A stretch of DNA of 64,000 nt from DASUPK01 sp963833375. GTDB taxonomy: Bacteria; Actinomycetota; Thermoleophilia; Solirubrobacterales; 70-9. Positions 36,022 through 44,625 of the stretch are shown one piece after another. The DNA is taken from the NCBI GenBank assembly GCA_963833375.1, contig CAWHXR010000001.1, forward strand, positions 930,001-994,000, written 5' to 3'. The notes beneath the pieces were generated by a model. It ran no database searches. It saw only the letters and a list, made by a program, of their open reading frames with translations, and was not told the DNA's origin. Positions within the stretch are counted from its first letter, which is position 1. The number at the start of each line of letters is the position of its first letter. Made by a program: the position numbers and the translations under genes.

Positions 36022-36531
36022 ATGAAACGGCTCTATCTCCTGCGCCACGCGAAGTCGAGCTGGGACGATCCGACGCTTGCCGACCACGACCGGCCACTGG
36101 CGCCTCGCGGTCGCCGCGCCGCCAAGGTCATGGCAAAGCACCTGGGGCGGAAGGGGATCTCCCCCGAGCTGGTGCTGTGTTCGCCATCGACGCGCACCTG
36201 CCAGACGCTGAAACGGCTCGCGCCGGGGCTGGGGAAGAACGCCGACGTGCGGATCGAGCCCGAGCTCTACGCGGCCCCGACACGCGACCTGCTCGAGGTG
36301 CTGCACAAGGTGCCGGACGAGGTCGAGTCCGTGATGCTGATCGGCCACAACCCCGGGATCCAGGACCTCGCCCTGAGCCTCGCCAGCGCCGGCTCTGAGA
36401 TCCCGCGGTTAAGGAGCAAGTTTCCGACCGCGGCGCTGGCAACGCTGGAGCTCGACGGAACCTGGCGCGAGCTGGCGCCCGGAAGCGCTGAGCTGGTGTC
36501 GTTGGTGAGGCCTAAGGAGCTCTCGGACTAG
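36022..36531 (+). CDS. SixA-type phosphohistidine phosphatase
   Basis: A 169-residue histidine phosphatase. LYLLRHAKSSWDD has the RHG-type catalytic motif, LCSPSTRTCQTL the second Arg, and LIGHNPGIQDLALSL the second catalytic His. It matches the SixA group, which removes phosphate from histidine of phosphorelay proteins. GTG 36016 is an alternative start. Its stop codon overlaps a truncated SnoaL ORF on the other strand. Confidence 0.87.
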   Translation: MKRLYLLRHAKSSWDDPTLADHDRPLAPRGRRAAKVMAKHLGRKGISPELVLCSPSTRTCQTLKRLAPGLGKNADVRIEPELYAAPTRDLLEVLHKVPDEVESVMLIGHNPGIQDLALSLASAGSEIPRLRSKFPTAALATLELDGTWRELAPGSAELVSLVRPKELSD

Positions 36532-36557
36532 CGCTTTGCATGGTTCTCCTCCGACAT
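36528..36557 (-). pseudogene. Nine-residue SnoaL start fused to half a P1 palindrome
   Basis: MSEENHAKR: the first five SnoaL codons run directly into CATGCAAAGCGC, half of a P1, and stop. It begins 3 nt after the stop of copy 5 (TAG-GCG-ATG). The join suggests recombination between two repeat types. Confidence 0.5.
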
Positions 36558-36560
36558 CGC

Positions 36561-36968
36561 CTACTCCCCCCGCAGCCCCAAGGCTTCGAGGGCCTGCGTC
36601 CGCGTTTCGTGCTCGCCGCCGTCGACGATCTGACCGTGCCTGATCACAAAGACTGCGGCAAAGAGGGAGTCGACCTTCACATCGCTGTGCCTGGCGCGCC
36701 CGCTATATCGCAGGGTCGCAACGACCTGTTCGTCGCCCACATCAATCAACTCGACCGGCTCCACGCGGAAGTCGTCGAACGTGTCGAGCCAATCCTCCAG
36801 ATAAGCGCGCACGGCGTCCTTGCCATGCATGGGGTCTCGGTAAACGGGGTCGCCCGGAATGGATCGCCACTGGGTGTTCTCCGCCCAATGCTCCAAGAAC
36901 GCATCGACCCCCGCCTCGTTCCACGCCGCGTAGGCGCGCTCGATTGCCTCCACGTTCTCCTCCGACAT
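36561..36968 (-). CDS. SnoaL/NTF2-like protein, island copy 5
   Basis: A 135-residue protein: MSEENVEAIERAYAAWNEAGVDAFLEHWAENTQW, a MHGKDAVRAYLEDWLDTF helix, and the end TQALEALGLRGE. The promoter leader is intact but P1 is degenerate (near 36995-37011), and P2 is split by the IS30 element. Confidence 0.82.
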   Translation of the reverse strand: MSEENVEAIERAYAAWNEAGVDAFLEHWAENTQWRSIPGDPVYRDPMHGKDAVRAYLEDWLDTFDDFRVEPVELIDVGDEQVVATLRYSGRARHSDVKVDSLFAAVFVIRHGQIVDGGEHETRTQALEALGLRGE

Positions 36969-37028
36969 CGCCCACGCAGTATCTCGCGACGACCGCTGCC
37001 CCATGCAAAGCGGATAGCCGCTTCTCGT

Positions 37029-38370
37029 GGCGGTCTCAAACCACCGCCGCACCACCCGAGAGGGTCAGCGACTCGCTGACCAACGAAGGAGGTGCGGTGA
37101 TGCCGAAGGGCTACGGCCTGAGCGAGGCGACGAAGGACGGGATCTGGGAGTTGCGGGCGGAGGGGCTGAGCGAGGCGGAGATCGGCCGCCGGCTCGGCAT
37201 CCCTCGAGCGACGGTGAGCCGCTACGTGGCGAGGGTCGGCGGCATCCGCCCAAGGCCGCGGCGGCGGGCGGCGAGGTGCCTGAGCCTGGACGAGCGCGAG
37301 GAGATCTCGCGCGGGATCGCCGGCGGCGACTCGGCCCGCGAGATCGCCTGGACGCTTCACCGCTCACACACCACGGTCGCCCGTGAGATCAACCGCTGCG
37401 GCGGACGCCGGCGCTACCGCGCCCACGCGGCAGAGCGCGAGGCCAGGCGGCGGACCCGGCGGCCACGGCCGACGAAGCTCGAGCTCTGCCCGCAGCTGCG
37501 GCGCCTCGTCTCAGAGCATCTGCGAAAGGACCACTCCCCCGAGCAGATCGCGGGCTGGCTGCGGCTCCAATACCCGGACAATGAGGCGATGCGGGTCTCG
37601 CACGAGACGATCTACCGCGCCCTCTACGTCCAGGCGCGGGGGACGCTGAAGCGAGAGCTGACGGGGCACCTGAGAACCCGCCGGCAAAGGCGCTTTGCGC
37701 GAGCCCAGTCGAGCAAGGGCCAAAGCCAGGGCAAGATCGCCGGGATGGTGATGATCTCCGAGCGCCCCCCGGAGGTCGAGGACCGCGCCGTCCCCGGCCA
37801 CTGGGAGGGCGACCTCTTGATGGGCGGAAGGACGAACGCGATCGCGACCCTGGTCGAGCGCCAGACGCGCTATTGCCAGCTCGTCGCCCTGCCCGAGGGG
37901 AGCGGCGCCGAGCGCGTCTGCGAGGCGCTCAAGGCAAGCATCACGACCCTGCCGGCCCAGCTTCGCCGATCGCTCACCTGGGACCAGGGCTCGGAGATGT
38001 CTGAGCACCGGCGCTTTTCGGTCGAGACAGGGGTCGAGGTCTACTTCTGCGATCCCCGAAGCCCCTGGCAGCGGGGCTCGAACGAGAACACCAACGGCCT
38101 CCTGCGGCAGTACTTCCCGAAGGGCAAGAGCTCTTGAAGGGATCAGCCAGGAGGCCCTCGACGACGTCGCTCGCAAGCTCAACGGCCGCCCGCGCCAGAC
38201 GCTCGGCTTCGCTACCCCGGCCGAGAAGCTCGCCGAGCTGATCGACGGCCTCGACGACGTCGACTACGAGCGCTGACTCGCTTCGGCCTACGGCCTTCGC
38301 TCGACAGCGCTCGGACTAGATGAGACGATGCGACACGTCAGGGGTGGTGCACTGACCAGTTGAGGTCAAG
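37029..38370 (+). mobile_element. IS30-family insertion sequence inside a P2 palindrome
   Basis: The 33-bp ends (37029-37061 and 38338-38370 reversed) match at 18 positions in register, including CTCAA and GCACCACCC. The left flank ends GCTTCTCGT and the right flank begins GTCCAAAGC, so the element sits in the loop of a P2 palindrome with GT as a 2-bp target duplication, within the 2-3 bp usual for IS30. A perfect inner palindrome, GGTCAGCGACTCGCTGACC (37063-37081), lies before the gene. Boundaries rest on comparison with intact P2 copies. Confidence 0.75.
37100..38276 (+). CDS. IS30-family transposase (frameshifted near the end)
   Basis: The frame 37100-38137 has the N-terminal HTH (GLSEAEIGRRLGIPRATVSRY), a second IS30-type HTH (DSAREIAWTLHRSHTTVAREI), and the DDE core. 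The first Asp is in GHWEGDLLMGG, the second in LTWDQGSEMSEH, and the Glu in NENTNGLLRQYFPKG. One extra base near 38132 then causes a stop; the last 46 codons (EGISQEALDDVARKLN..., ending 38276) follow in the next frame. Otherwise complete. GAAGGAGG precedes the ATG. Confidence 0.88.
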
Positions 38371-38391
38371 GTCCAAAGCGGCTGTTTCTAA

Positions 38392-38790
38392 CTACTCCGA
38401 CAGCCCGGCGGCTTCGAGGGCTTCCGCGTGGTTCGTGAAGGACTTGGAGCGATAAATCCGACCGTCACGAAACCAGTTCACGTTGGTCCAAGCGAGATCC
38501 ATCTCCAGGCCGGTGTGCCTGGCACGACCGACCAGGCGAATCCCGTAGATGACCAGGTCGGCCTCCACATCCCGGAAGTTGTCGACTGCGAATCGCCCCT
38601 CTTCAACAACCTCGAAGACACCTTCCCGCCATTCCCGAAGACCCTCGTATCCGTGGTAGGGGCCTGGCAGTGGGGACTCGCGAATGTTGAACAGCTCGAC
38701 ATCCGGATCAAAGAGATCCTCAGGAAGAAATCCGTCACGGTTGAATCGGTCGACCATCTGCCGCACGACTTCGACGTTCTCCTCCGACAT
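38392..38790 (-). CDS. SnoaL/NTF2-like protein, island copy 6
   Basis: A 132-residue protein: MSEENVEVVRQMVDRFNRDGF, YHGYEGLREWREGVFEVVEE, and the end AEALEAAGLSE. The leader GATACT-GCGTGGGCG-ATG is present with a decayed P2 (38821-38836) but no P1. Its 3' end directly follows the P2 half to the right of the IS30 element. Confidence 0.82.
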   Translation of the reverse strand: MSEENVEVVRQMVDRFNRDGFLPEDLFDPDVELFNIRESPLPGPYHGYEGLREWREGVFEVVEEGRFAVDNFRDVEADLVIYGIRLVGRARHTGLEMDLAWTNVNWFRDGRIYRSKSFTNHAEALEAAGLSE

Positions 38791-38888
38791 CGCCCACGCA
38801 GTATCTCTCGGACGGGTGCTGCTTTTCGTCCAAAACACTCCGACAGCCGGCGGCTTCGCGGGGACCGGCTCGCCCGCGGCCCGACTGC

Positions 38889-39450
38889 CTAGCGCAGCTC
38901 GGCGATCGCCTCGGCGGCGGTCAGGACCCGGCCGAACTCCGGATCGAGGGTCGAGGCGGTGACTCGAGCGAGCTCGTCGGCCGCGACCGTGCCCCCATCG
39001 TGATCGTCCTGATCGAAAGCGTGGGTGGCGTCGATCGCGAACACCACCTCGTAGCCGAGGTCAGAACCGACTCGCGCCGTCGTCTCGCAGCACACGTTCG
39101 TCGCGATGCCGCAGATCACGAGCTTGTCGATCTCACCCTTCCCCAGCCAGTCGTGCAGATCAGGCGTGCCATGGAAAGCTGAATGGACGGTCTTGGTGAC
39201 CAGCAGGTCCGGCTCGGCCCTCAATCACATCCTTGAACGCGTTGCCCGCCTCATCCGGGCGCAGCGGCGACGCCTCCTCGTCCACGTCGTCGTGCCGCAC
39301 AAACACCACCGGCTGGGCCTGTCCGCGCCAGGACTCAATCAGGGCCGCCACGTTGCGCTCGCAATCGGGGTTGTTACGGCGACCCCAATAGCTGGCGTCG
39401 TCGAAGCCCCTCTGCACATCCACGACAATCAGAGCAGTGCGAGCGGCCAT
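38889..39450 (-). CDS. Cysteine hydrolase, isochorismatase-like (frameshifted)
   Basis: The N-terminal frame (39450 to about 39225) reads ALIVVDVQRGFDDASYWGRRNNP with the catalytic Asp, and continues to PLRPDEAGNAFKD. The C-terminal frame (about 39224-38889) has VTKTVHSAFHGT with the Lys, and ICGIATNVCCETTARVGSDLGY with the catalytic Cys. A one-base shift near 39220 splits them. Together they make a normal 187-residue family member. A SnoaL-type leader remnant lies just upstream. Confidence 0.78.
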
Positions 39451-39459
39451 GGCCCGAGA

Positions 39460-39513
39460 CTAACCCACTGCTGCCGAGGACGGGGCCGAATCAATCTCGA
39501 CGTTCTCCTGCAA
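39460..39513 (-). pseudogene. SnoaL leader remnant before the cysteine hydrolase
   Basis: The usual ATGTCGGAGGAG start is changed to ATTTTGCAGGAG; from TTG it reads LQENVEIDSAPSSAAVG and stops 9 nt before the hydrolase ATG. The GATACT leader and both palindromes (39546-39585) are intact upstream. Second case of the SnoaL promoter standing before an unrelated gene. Confidence 0.45.
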
Positions 39514-39596
39514 AATCGCCCGCGCAGTATCTCGCTGACGAGAGTGCTTTCCATGCAAAGCGGATAGCCGCTTTTCGTCCAAAGCAGTAGTCCGAG

Positions 39597-39998
39597 CTAC
39601 TCCGACAGCCCGGCGGCTTCGAGGGCCTCGCGCTGGTCAAGGAACCCGCGCAGGCTGACAGCCCTGCCTTCTCTCAACTCGACGATCCACGCCCAATGGT
39701 CATCGACTTCGACCCCGCTCACGCGCCCGCGACCTCGCACATCACCGAGGACCAGAACGCGGTCGCCCAGGTCGCGGAGGTCTGTGGCCTCAAACCGGAA
39801 CGATTCCCAACTCTCGGCCACGTCGCGGAAGAACTCACGGATGCCGCTCGCGCCCGCGTAGTAGGCCGCTCCTCCGCCCACCCGCACGAGGTGCATCTCG
39901 AAGCCTGGATCGCTGGCGGCAATCATCGTCTCAGGATCTCCGGGGATGGTCATCAGCGCGAAGGCACCCCGGACGATCTCGACGTTCTCCTCCGACAT
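39597..39998 (-). CDS. SnoaL/NTF2-like protein, island copy 7
   Basis: A 133-residue protein: MSEENVEIVRGAFALMTIPGD, GASGIREFFRDVAESWESF, and the end REALEAAGLSE. It has the full promoter block (39999-40068), with TGGAAA 17 nt from GATACT. One of the clearest copies. Confidence 0.83.
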   Translation of the reverse strand: MSEENVEIVRGAFALMTIPGDPETMIAASDPGFEMHLVRVGGGAAYYAGASGIREFFRDVAESWESFRFEATDLRDLGDRVLVLGDVRGRGRVSGVEVDDHWAWIVELREGRAVSLRGFLDQREALEAAGLSE

Positions 39999-40221
39999 CG
40001 CCCACGCAGTATCTCTCGGCGGAGTACTGCTTTCCATGCAAAGCGGATAGCTGCTTCTCGTCCAAAGCGGCTACTTGACGGCGAGGTCTTCGAGCGGCTC
40101 ACCTGCTGCATTAACGCGAAAGGGGCTCCGAGAGCTGCGCCTATATCCCTGGCGCGCACGGTGACAGCCTCCGTGGTGGGTGCGGATGTCCGTGCTTCCG
40201 GTGCAGGCTACGGTCGCCAGC

Positions 40222-41459
40222 ATGACCAGGCGTACCAGTGCGCGGATCGGGCTGCTGGGGATCACGCTCGCCGCCGCGCTCGCCGGCAACCCCGCCTCCG
40301 CGCTGGCCGCCACGCTCGCCAGTGGCAACTACACGGCGGCTCCGGGGGAGCGGAACAACTTGGTGGTCAGATACGACCCCGGCACGGACAGCTACTTGTA
40401 CGCTGCCCCCGGGGCTGCCATCACCGACGGCGATGGCCCCGGCGGCTGCTCGCTTCTGCTGCCTGGTCCTGGTCAGTACTGGCAGGCGACCTGCCCCGCG
40501 GCGATCGTCAGCCACCTCAACATCAGCCTCCTGGATGGGGACGACAGGGCGTCACTGGTCGCGTACGCCGTTCCCACCGCCGGCCATCTGGACGCGTGCT
40601 CGGGCGGCAGCTTCTTTGGCCCGCCGGGTTCGCTAGCTACTGCGGTCCCGGTGCCGGCCACAATCGAGGGAGGGGATGGCCTCGACGTCATCTGCGGCGG
40701 TGCCGGCAACGATCTGATCTCCGGTGGCCCCGGCAACGACGTGCTCTACGGCCAGGCAGGGAACGACACGCTCCTGGGCGGTGAGGGCAATGACGGCCTC
40801 ATCGGCGATGGGGGCTGCACCAGCCCGCAACCGGGACACCCCTGCTTGAGCCTCCCCCCGCCGACAGGGGGGCCGACCGGCTCGACGGGGGTCCCGGGTC
40901 GGACAACCTCAGCGGCCTCGAGGGCACCGTGTTCAATGGGCCGATGCCCGTCGGCTTCGATCCCGCACTGCAGAGACCGGACGTGCTCAGCTGTGGGACG
41001 GGAGATGAGTTCGTGAATGGCCCCGGCGATTCTGCACAGCCCGGCTCCGATTATGCGCAGCCCGGCTCCGGGGATGAGGTCGGCTCCGACTGCGAGGTGG
41101 TGTCGCAGTGGGCCTTCTGCCCCGCGGGCGGCCAGGCGTGCGAGGGTACGGTGACCGTGGAGGCGACGGCAAAGGGGGGCACCTCTGCGGCCGCCTCTGC
41201 CAGGACGAAGAAGGGGCGGAAGGTCATCCTCGGCAAGGGACGCTTGTACGTCCCCGCAGGGTCCTCGACGCTGGTCGGGGTCAGCCTCCGACGAAAGAAC
41301 CTTACGCGCGTGCTCCGCGGCCGCCAGCGAGTCTCGGCGCAGTCGGTAGTGCGGCTAGAGGGAGGCAAGAAGGGCAAGAAGTCCCAGGTGGCGCTGCAGG
41401 CGAAGAAGAAGAAGTCCCGAGTCATCGGCCGGACCCGCTTCGTCTTCACCAAGGGCTGA
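40222..41459 (+). CDS. Secreted RTX/hemolysin-type calcium-binding protein (frameshifted)
   Basis: Signal peptide (RIGLLGITLAAALAGNPASALAA), a beta-rich domain, then a short block of RTX nonapeptides (GGAGNDLISGGPGNDVLYGQAGNDTLLGG). The frame shifts near the C/G runs at 40850-40875; the next frame resumes with ADRLDGGPGSDNLSGLEG and continues through a Lys-rich beta domain to 41459. It is expected to be secreted and to fold on binding calcium. GTG 40180 is an alternative upstream start. Confidence 0.75.
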
Positions 41460-41563
41460 TCGCGGAGCACCCCTGCGCTAGAAGCAGAAAGCGCCAGCCC
41501 GGGACTACCGCTTTCCATGCAAAGCGGCTATTTCGCGACAACGCCAGGCAGGCAGTGTCGTTC

Positions 41564-41611
41564 GCTCCCTGATCCTTGGACGGTGGTAGCGAGAAACGAA
41601 TCGGGCCCCCG
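41564..41611. repeat. Left direct repeat of the encapsulin-Hcp segment
   Basis: A 48-nt sequence beginning GCTCCCTGATCCT, matching 45551-45598 at 43 of 48 positions in the same orientation. It brackets the 4-kb segment with the nuclease remnants, encapsulin-like, tail-tube-like and Hcp-like genes. In one minus-strand frame both copies encode GGPIR(F/L)SLPP, so it may derive from a duplicated gene end. Confidence 0.7.
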
Positions 41612-42007
41612 CTATGTCTGTCACTACCACGCTTGAGCCCTCCGCCTGGAGGGCTTTCGCGTTCTCGAAGGCATCGGCGACGGCCTGAGAGACGGTGTGC
41701 GGAGCGTTCGACCCGCCGCTCGACCTTGTCGTAGGCGATCTGCAGGTCACCTCCGCACCCTCAACCCAGTTCGCTGACAGTTGGGAGGCGCTCAAAGTGG
41801 GGTCGTGCCCTTTGAAGCGGCCGCCGGGGTTGCTCTCGAGGTAGTCCGCCGCGCCGCTTCCCTCACGAACTACGACATAGATCCCGCCGTAGCCGTTACC
41901 CGGGCGACAAGCTCGGCCTCGAGCTCGGCGAAAGTGACCCAGCCTTGAAAGCCAGCGGCTTCGAGGCTTGCTCGGGTGAAGCTCTCCGTTGGCCGCTCGT
42001 TACTCAC
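41590..42007 (-). pseudogene. Decayed GIY-YIG-like nuclease gene
   Basis: From GTG 42007 the frame reads SFTRASLEAAGFQGWVTFAELEAELV, then needs a shift to continue NGYGGIYVVVREGS and GGRFKGHDPTLSASQLSANWVEGAEV. Actinobacterial GIY-YIG-like proteins have this layout, but the second catalytic segment (VYIGKA) and the arginine region are missing. A further shift leads to an unrelated Ala-rich tail. It follows the exonuclease-like gene by 10 nt. Confidence 0.5.
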
Positions 42008-42017
42008 CCCCAGACCG

Positions 42018-42575
42018 CTATGGGACCGCGAACTCGGAGATCGCGCTACGACGCTTGAAAGTGACCGCGTAGGGCGTGCGGGCGAACTGGTGCTTCAGCG
42101 CGATCCGCGCGATGCCGGTCTTCGGCCTCTTCGCCCTGCTCCAGCTGTAGGGGACGACCAGCTCGCAGGCAAGGCCGTCGACCGCGAGGCGGGAGCGGTC
42201 GAAGACGAAGGCGAGGCGCTCGTCGTCGCCCTTGTCGTCCTCGACCGGGTCGGTCAGGATGACCGTCCAGTTGCGGCCGAGCCCCACGAGCAGCTCGCGC
42301 AGCGCCCCCAGGCTCCTCTGAGCCTCCTGGATCGCGACCACGTCGAAGCGCTTGACGATCTCCTTGATGCAGGCGAGGGCGTGGAGATCGCGTTTCGGCG
42401 TATCGCCCTGGGTCGAGTCCCATTTGCGGGTCAGATCGCCGAACTCGCGGAGGTTCCAGGTTGCGATCAGGAGGTTGCGATCTGCCTTCTTGGGTAGGTC
42501 GCGGCCGAGCTGGCGCCGGAGGCGAGTTAGCTCCGCTCGGATCGCCGCGGGTGGGGTCTCGGTGATCGACGGCAC
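42018..42575 (-). CDS. Endonuclease/exonuclease/phosphatase-fold protein, short
   Basis: 185 residues with the start of an EEP domain: LLIATWNLREFG (metal/Asn strand), VVAIQEAQRS (the catalytic Glu), and ERLAFVFDRSRL. The family normally has about 100 more residues with the catalytic Asp and His (SDH motif); here it stops after FARTPYAVTF. So it is probably a truncated, inactive gene or the remnant of one. It lies within the repeat-bounded segment. Confidence 0.65.
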   Translation of the reverse strand: MPSITETPPAAIRAELTRLRRQLGRDLPKKADRNLLIATWNLREFGDLTRKWDSTQGDTPKRDLHALACIKEIVKRFDVVAIQEAQRSLGALRELLVGLGRNWTVILTDPVEDDKGDDERLAFVFDRSRLAVDGLACELVVPYSWSRAKRPKTGIARIALKHQFARTPYAVTFKRRSAISEFAVP

Positions 42576-42788
42576 GAGCAGAACCTAGGCCTGGCGGAGG
42601 GTGGCGGTCAAGACCCATCAGGATCCTCGCGCTTGCTTGAAAAGCGGAGCGGGGGCGCGACGAGCGTTTCAGGCTGGTCACTGGGGCTGGTGCTCGAGTC
42701 GGTTGTGGGGCAGCGCGACCGGCGGCGACTCACCATCCGATTCACCGGCTAGCTTCCCCGCAATGCGATCCGGCAAGGAGTGGAAGCC

Positions 42789-43601
42789 GTGAGTCTTGGT
42801 CGTGAGGCACTGAACTGGGATGAGCAGACATGGGCGGCGATCGATAACGCGGTCCACGAGGAGAACGTCCGAGCCGGCGTCACGGCGAAGGTGATCCCGC
42901 TGCGTGGACCGCTCCCGCAGGCGACCACTGTTCCGAGGGAGGCGATCGATCCGGATACGTTGACCGTCGATGAGTCGGCCGTCGTGCCGCTCGTCGAACT
43001 GACGATCGACTTCTCGCTCACCCGCCAGCAAGTCGAGCAGGAGCCCGAGCTGGGCACGGCCGCCACGCTCGCCGGCCGGGCGGCGGCCCTGCTGACTCAG
43101 GCCGAGGATTTTGTCGTCCTGCAAGGGGATTCGGCACTCGCTGCGGGACTGCTCGGCGGCGCAGTCACCGGGCGCGGACCCGCCGGTGTCGGTCTCGTCG
43201 ATGCCGGCGCGGAGACTGTCAGCGCAAACGGTGGGGGCCTTTTCGGTGCGGTTGCGAACGGATTTTCGAAGCTGCAGGCGCGCTCGCACGCCGGGCCGTA
43301 CGGGCTTCTGCTCGACGCCGACCACTACGCCGCGGCGTTCAAGGTCCCCAAGGGGGAGATCACGTATCCGGCGGAGCGGTTGCGCGGGCTTGTCCAAGCG
43401 TTCTACGGAACGGCTGCGATGCCCCACGGCCAGGGCGTGCTCGTGTCGGTCGGCGCGGATACGATCGACCTGGTGATCGGCAGCGACCCGACGGTCGCGT
43501 TTCTCGGCATCGACGCCGATGACCGCTTCGGCTTCCGGGTCGTGGAGCGCTTCGTTCTCCGGGTGAAGGATCCGACCGCCTGCGTGCGGCTGGAGGTCTG
43601 A
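42789..43601 (+). CDS. Encapsulin-like shell protein (HK97 fold)
   Basis: A 270-residue protein. In order it shows the family 1 encapsulin/linocin pattern: an N-terminal LGREALNWDEQTWAAID (compare LHREL...W..ID), VVPLVELTIDFSLTRQQVEQ (E-loop strands), AEDFVVLQGD, GPYGLLLDADHYAAAF, and the P/A-domain ending VDLVIG-like DLVIGSDPTVAFLGIDADDRF then FRVVERFVLRVKDPTACVRLEV. Length is typical. GTG 42789 is chosen because AAGGAG lies 8 nt upstream. It should assemble a protein nanocompartment. The usual cargo genes (DyP peroxidase, ferritin-like) are absent; two tube-like genes follow instead. Confidence 0.78.
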   Translation: MSLGREALNWDEQTWAAIDNAVHEENVRAGVTAKVIPLRGPLPQATTVPREAIDPDTLTVDESAVVPLVELTIDFSLTRQQVEQEPELGTAATLAGRAAALLTQAEDFVVLQGDSALAAGLLGGAVTGRGPAGVGLVDAGAETVSANGGGLFGAVANGFSKLQARSHAGPYGLLLDADHYAAAFKVPKGEITYPAERLRGLVQAFYGTAAMPHGQGVLVSVGADTIDLVIGSDPTVAFLGIDADDRFGFRVVERFVLRVKDPTACVRLEV

Positions 43602-43610
43602 CGGAGACTG

Positions 43611-44621
43611 ATGGCGCAAGCCTCCGCCTACGGCGCCGCCTACAACCGGCTCGAGATCGACGGCAACGATGCGGGACCGCTCCGCTCGGTCGAGGGCGGC
43701 GACCCCTATGGCGAGGTCGTTCAGGTGGCCGGTGGCGCGGGGAGTGTCACCGATAAGCGGATCGGAGCGCTCCACTATGCCGACATCGCGATCGAGTGCC
43801 GGCTGGTCCCGAGCGGGCCGCTGGCCGACTGGATCAGGGCCTGGCTCGGAGGCAACCTTCTTTGGCATAGCGGTGCGATTGTCGAGTTCGACCGCGACTT
43901 CAGGGAGACGTCGCGGTTCCCGTTCCGGGCGACCATCCGTGAGGTCGAGTTCCCCGCCCTGGATGCCAATCGGCGGGAGCCGGCCTACCTGACAGTTCGC
44001 CTGGCCCCGGAGGAGACGGAGCGCCAGACCGGCTCCGGCGCAATGCAACCGAAGGACGCCGGCATGATCCGAGGCGCCCCTACCAAGCCGCCGCGTAGCT
44101 GCGATTTCCGGCTCCACATCGACGACCTGGAGACTAAGCCCGTCAGCGAGGTTGGCCCGCTCGTCGTTCGGCAGGTAATCGGGGAGCCGATGGTCGGGGA
44201 GGCGCGCGAGTACGAGCGCCCCAGGTGGCTCGAGATCGGGGACCTCGTCGTGACGCTGCCCGAGGCGGACGACTGGTACGACTGGCGCGACGCCTTCATC
44301 GTCCGCGGGACCGGGCCCGAAGCCCGCGAGCGCAGCGGGAGGCTCGAGTACCTCTCGCAGGATGGGAAGGACGTCCTGGCGCGGATCGAGTTCAGCGGAC
44401 TGGGCATCCACAGCCTCGTGAGGGAGCGGAGTGAGGAGGGTGCCCCAGCGGTACGACGAGTGCGCGCCTCGATGTACTGCGGAAATCTGAGCCTTGTCGC
44501 GCCTCCCCCGGCCGTCGGGGCTCCCGACGGCAGCCGGAATCGGTTCACGCCTCGGTCGCGCGTCGACATAATCGTTCCGCTGGAGCCCGGGCGAGCGCTG
44601 GCGCGGCCGGACCTCGTCTGA
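43611..44621 (+). CDS. Protein with two tandem phage-tail-tube-like domains
   Basis: 336 residues. The first domain (about 5-140: YNRLEIDGNDAGPLRSVEGG, IECRLVPSGPLADWIRAWLGG, FRATIREVEFPAL) and the second (about 163-285: CDFRLHIDDLETKPVSEVGPL, DWYDWRDAFIV, ARIEFSGLGIHSL) each follow the pattern of T4 gp19-type tail tube proteins of phages and contractile injection systems. A Pro/Arg linker leads to RSRVDIIVPL at 315-324. Nine bases separate it from the encapsulin-like gene, so both are on one transcript. The tube assignment is by pattern, moderately sure. Confidence 0.6.
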   Translation: MAQASAYGAAYNRLEIDGNDAGPLRSVEGGDPYGEVVQVAGGAGSVTDKRIGALHYADIAIECRLVPSGPLADWIRAWLGGNLLWHSGAIVEFDRDFRETSRFPFRATIREVEFPALDANRREPAYLTVRLAPEETERQTGSGAMQPKDAGMIRGAPTKPPRSCDFRLHIDDLETKPVSEVGPLVVRQVIGEPMVGEAREYERPRWLEIGDLVVTLPEADDWYDWRDAFIVRGTGPEARERSGRLEYLSQDGKDVLARIEFSGLGIHSLVRERSEEGAPAVRRVRASMYCGNLSLVAPPPAVGAPDGSRNRFTPRSRVDIIVPLEPGRALARPDLV

Positions 44622-44625
44622 CCGT

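Noticed and set aside
38277..38337. A separate gene after the IS30 transposase
   Set aside because: It is the non-coding right end of the insertion sequence.
42789..44621. An intact prophage
   Set aside because: No terminase, portal, protease, integrase or tail genes beyond the two tube-like proteins. The shell matches encapsulin-type proteins better than phage capsids.
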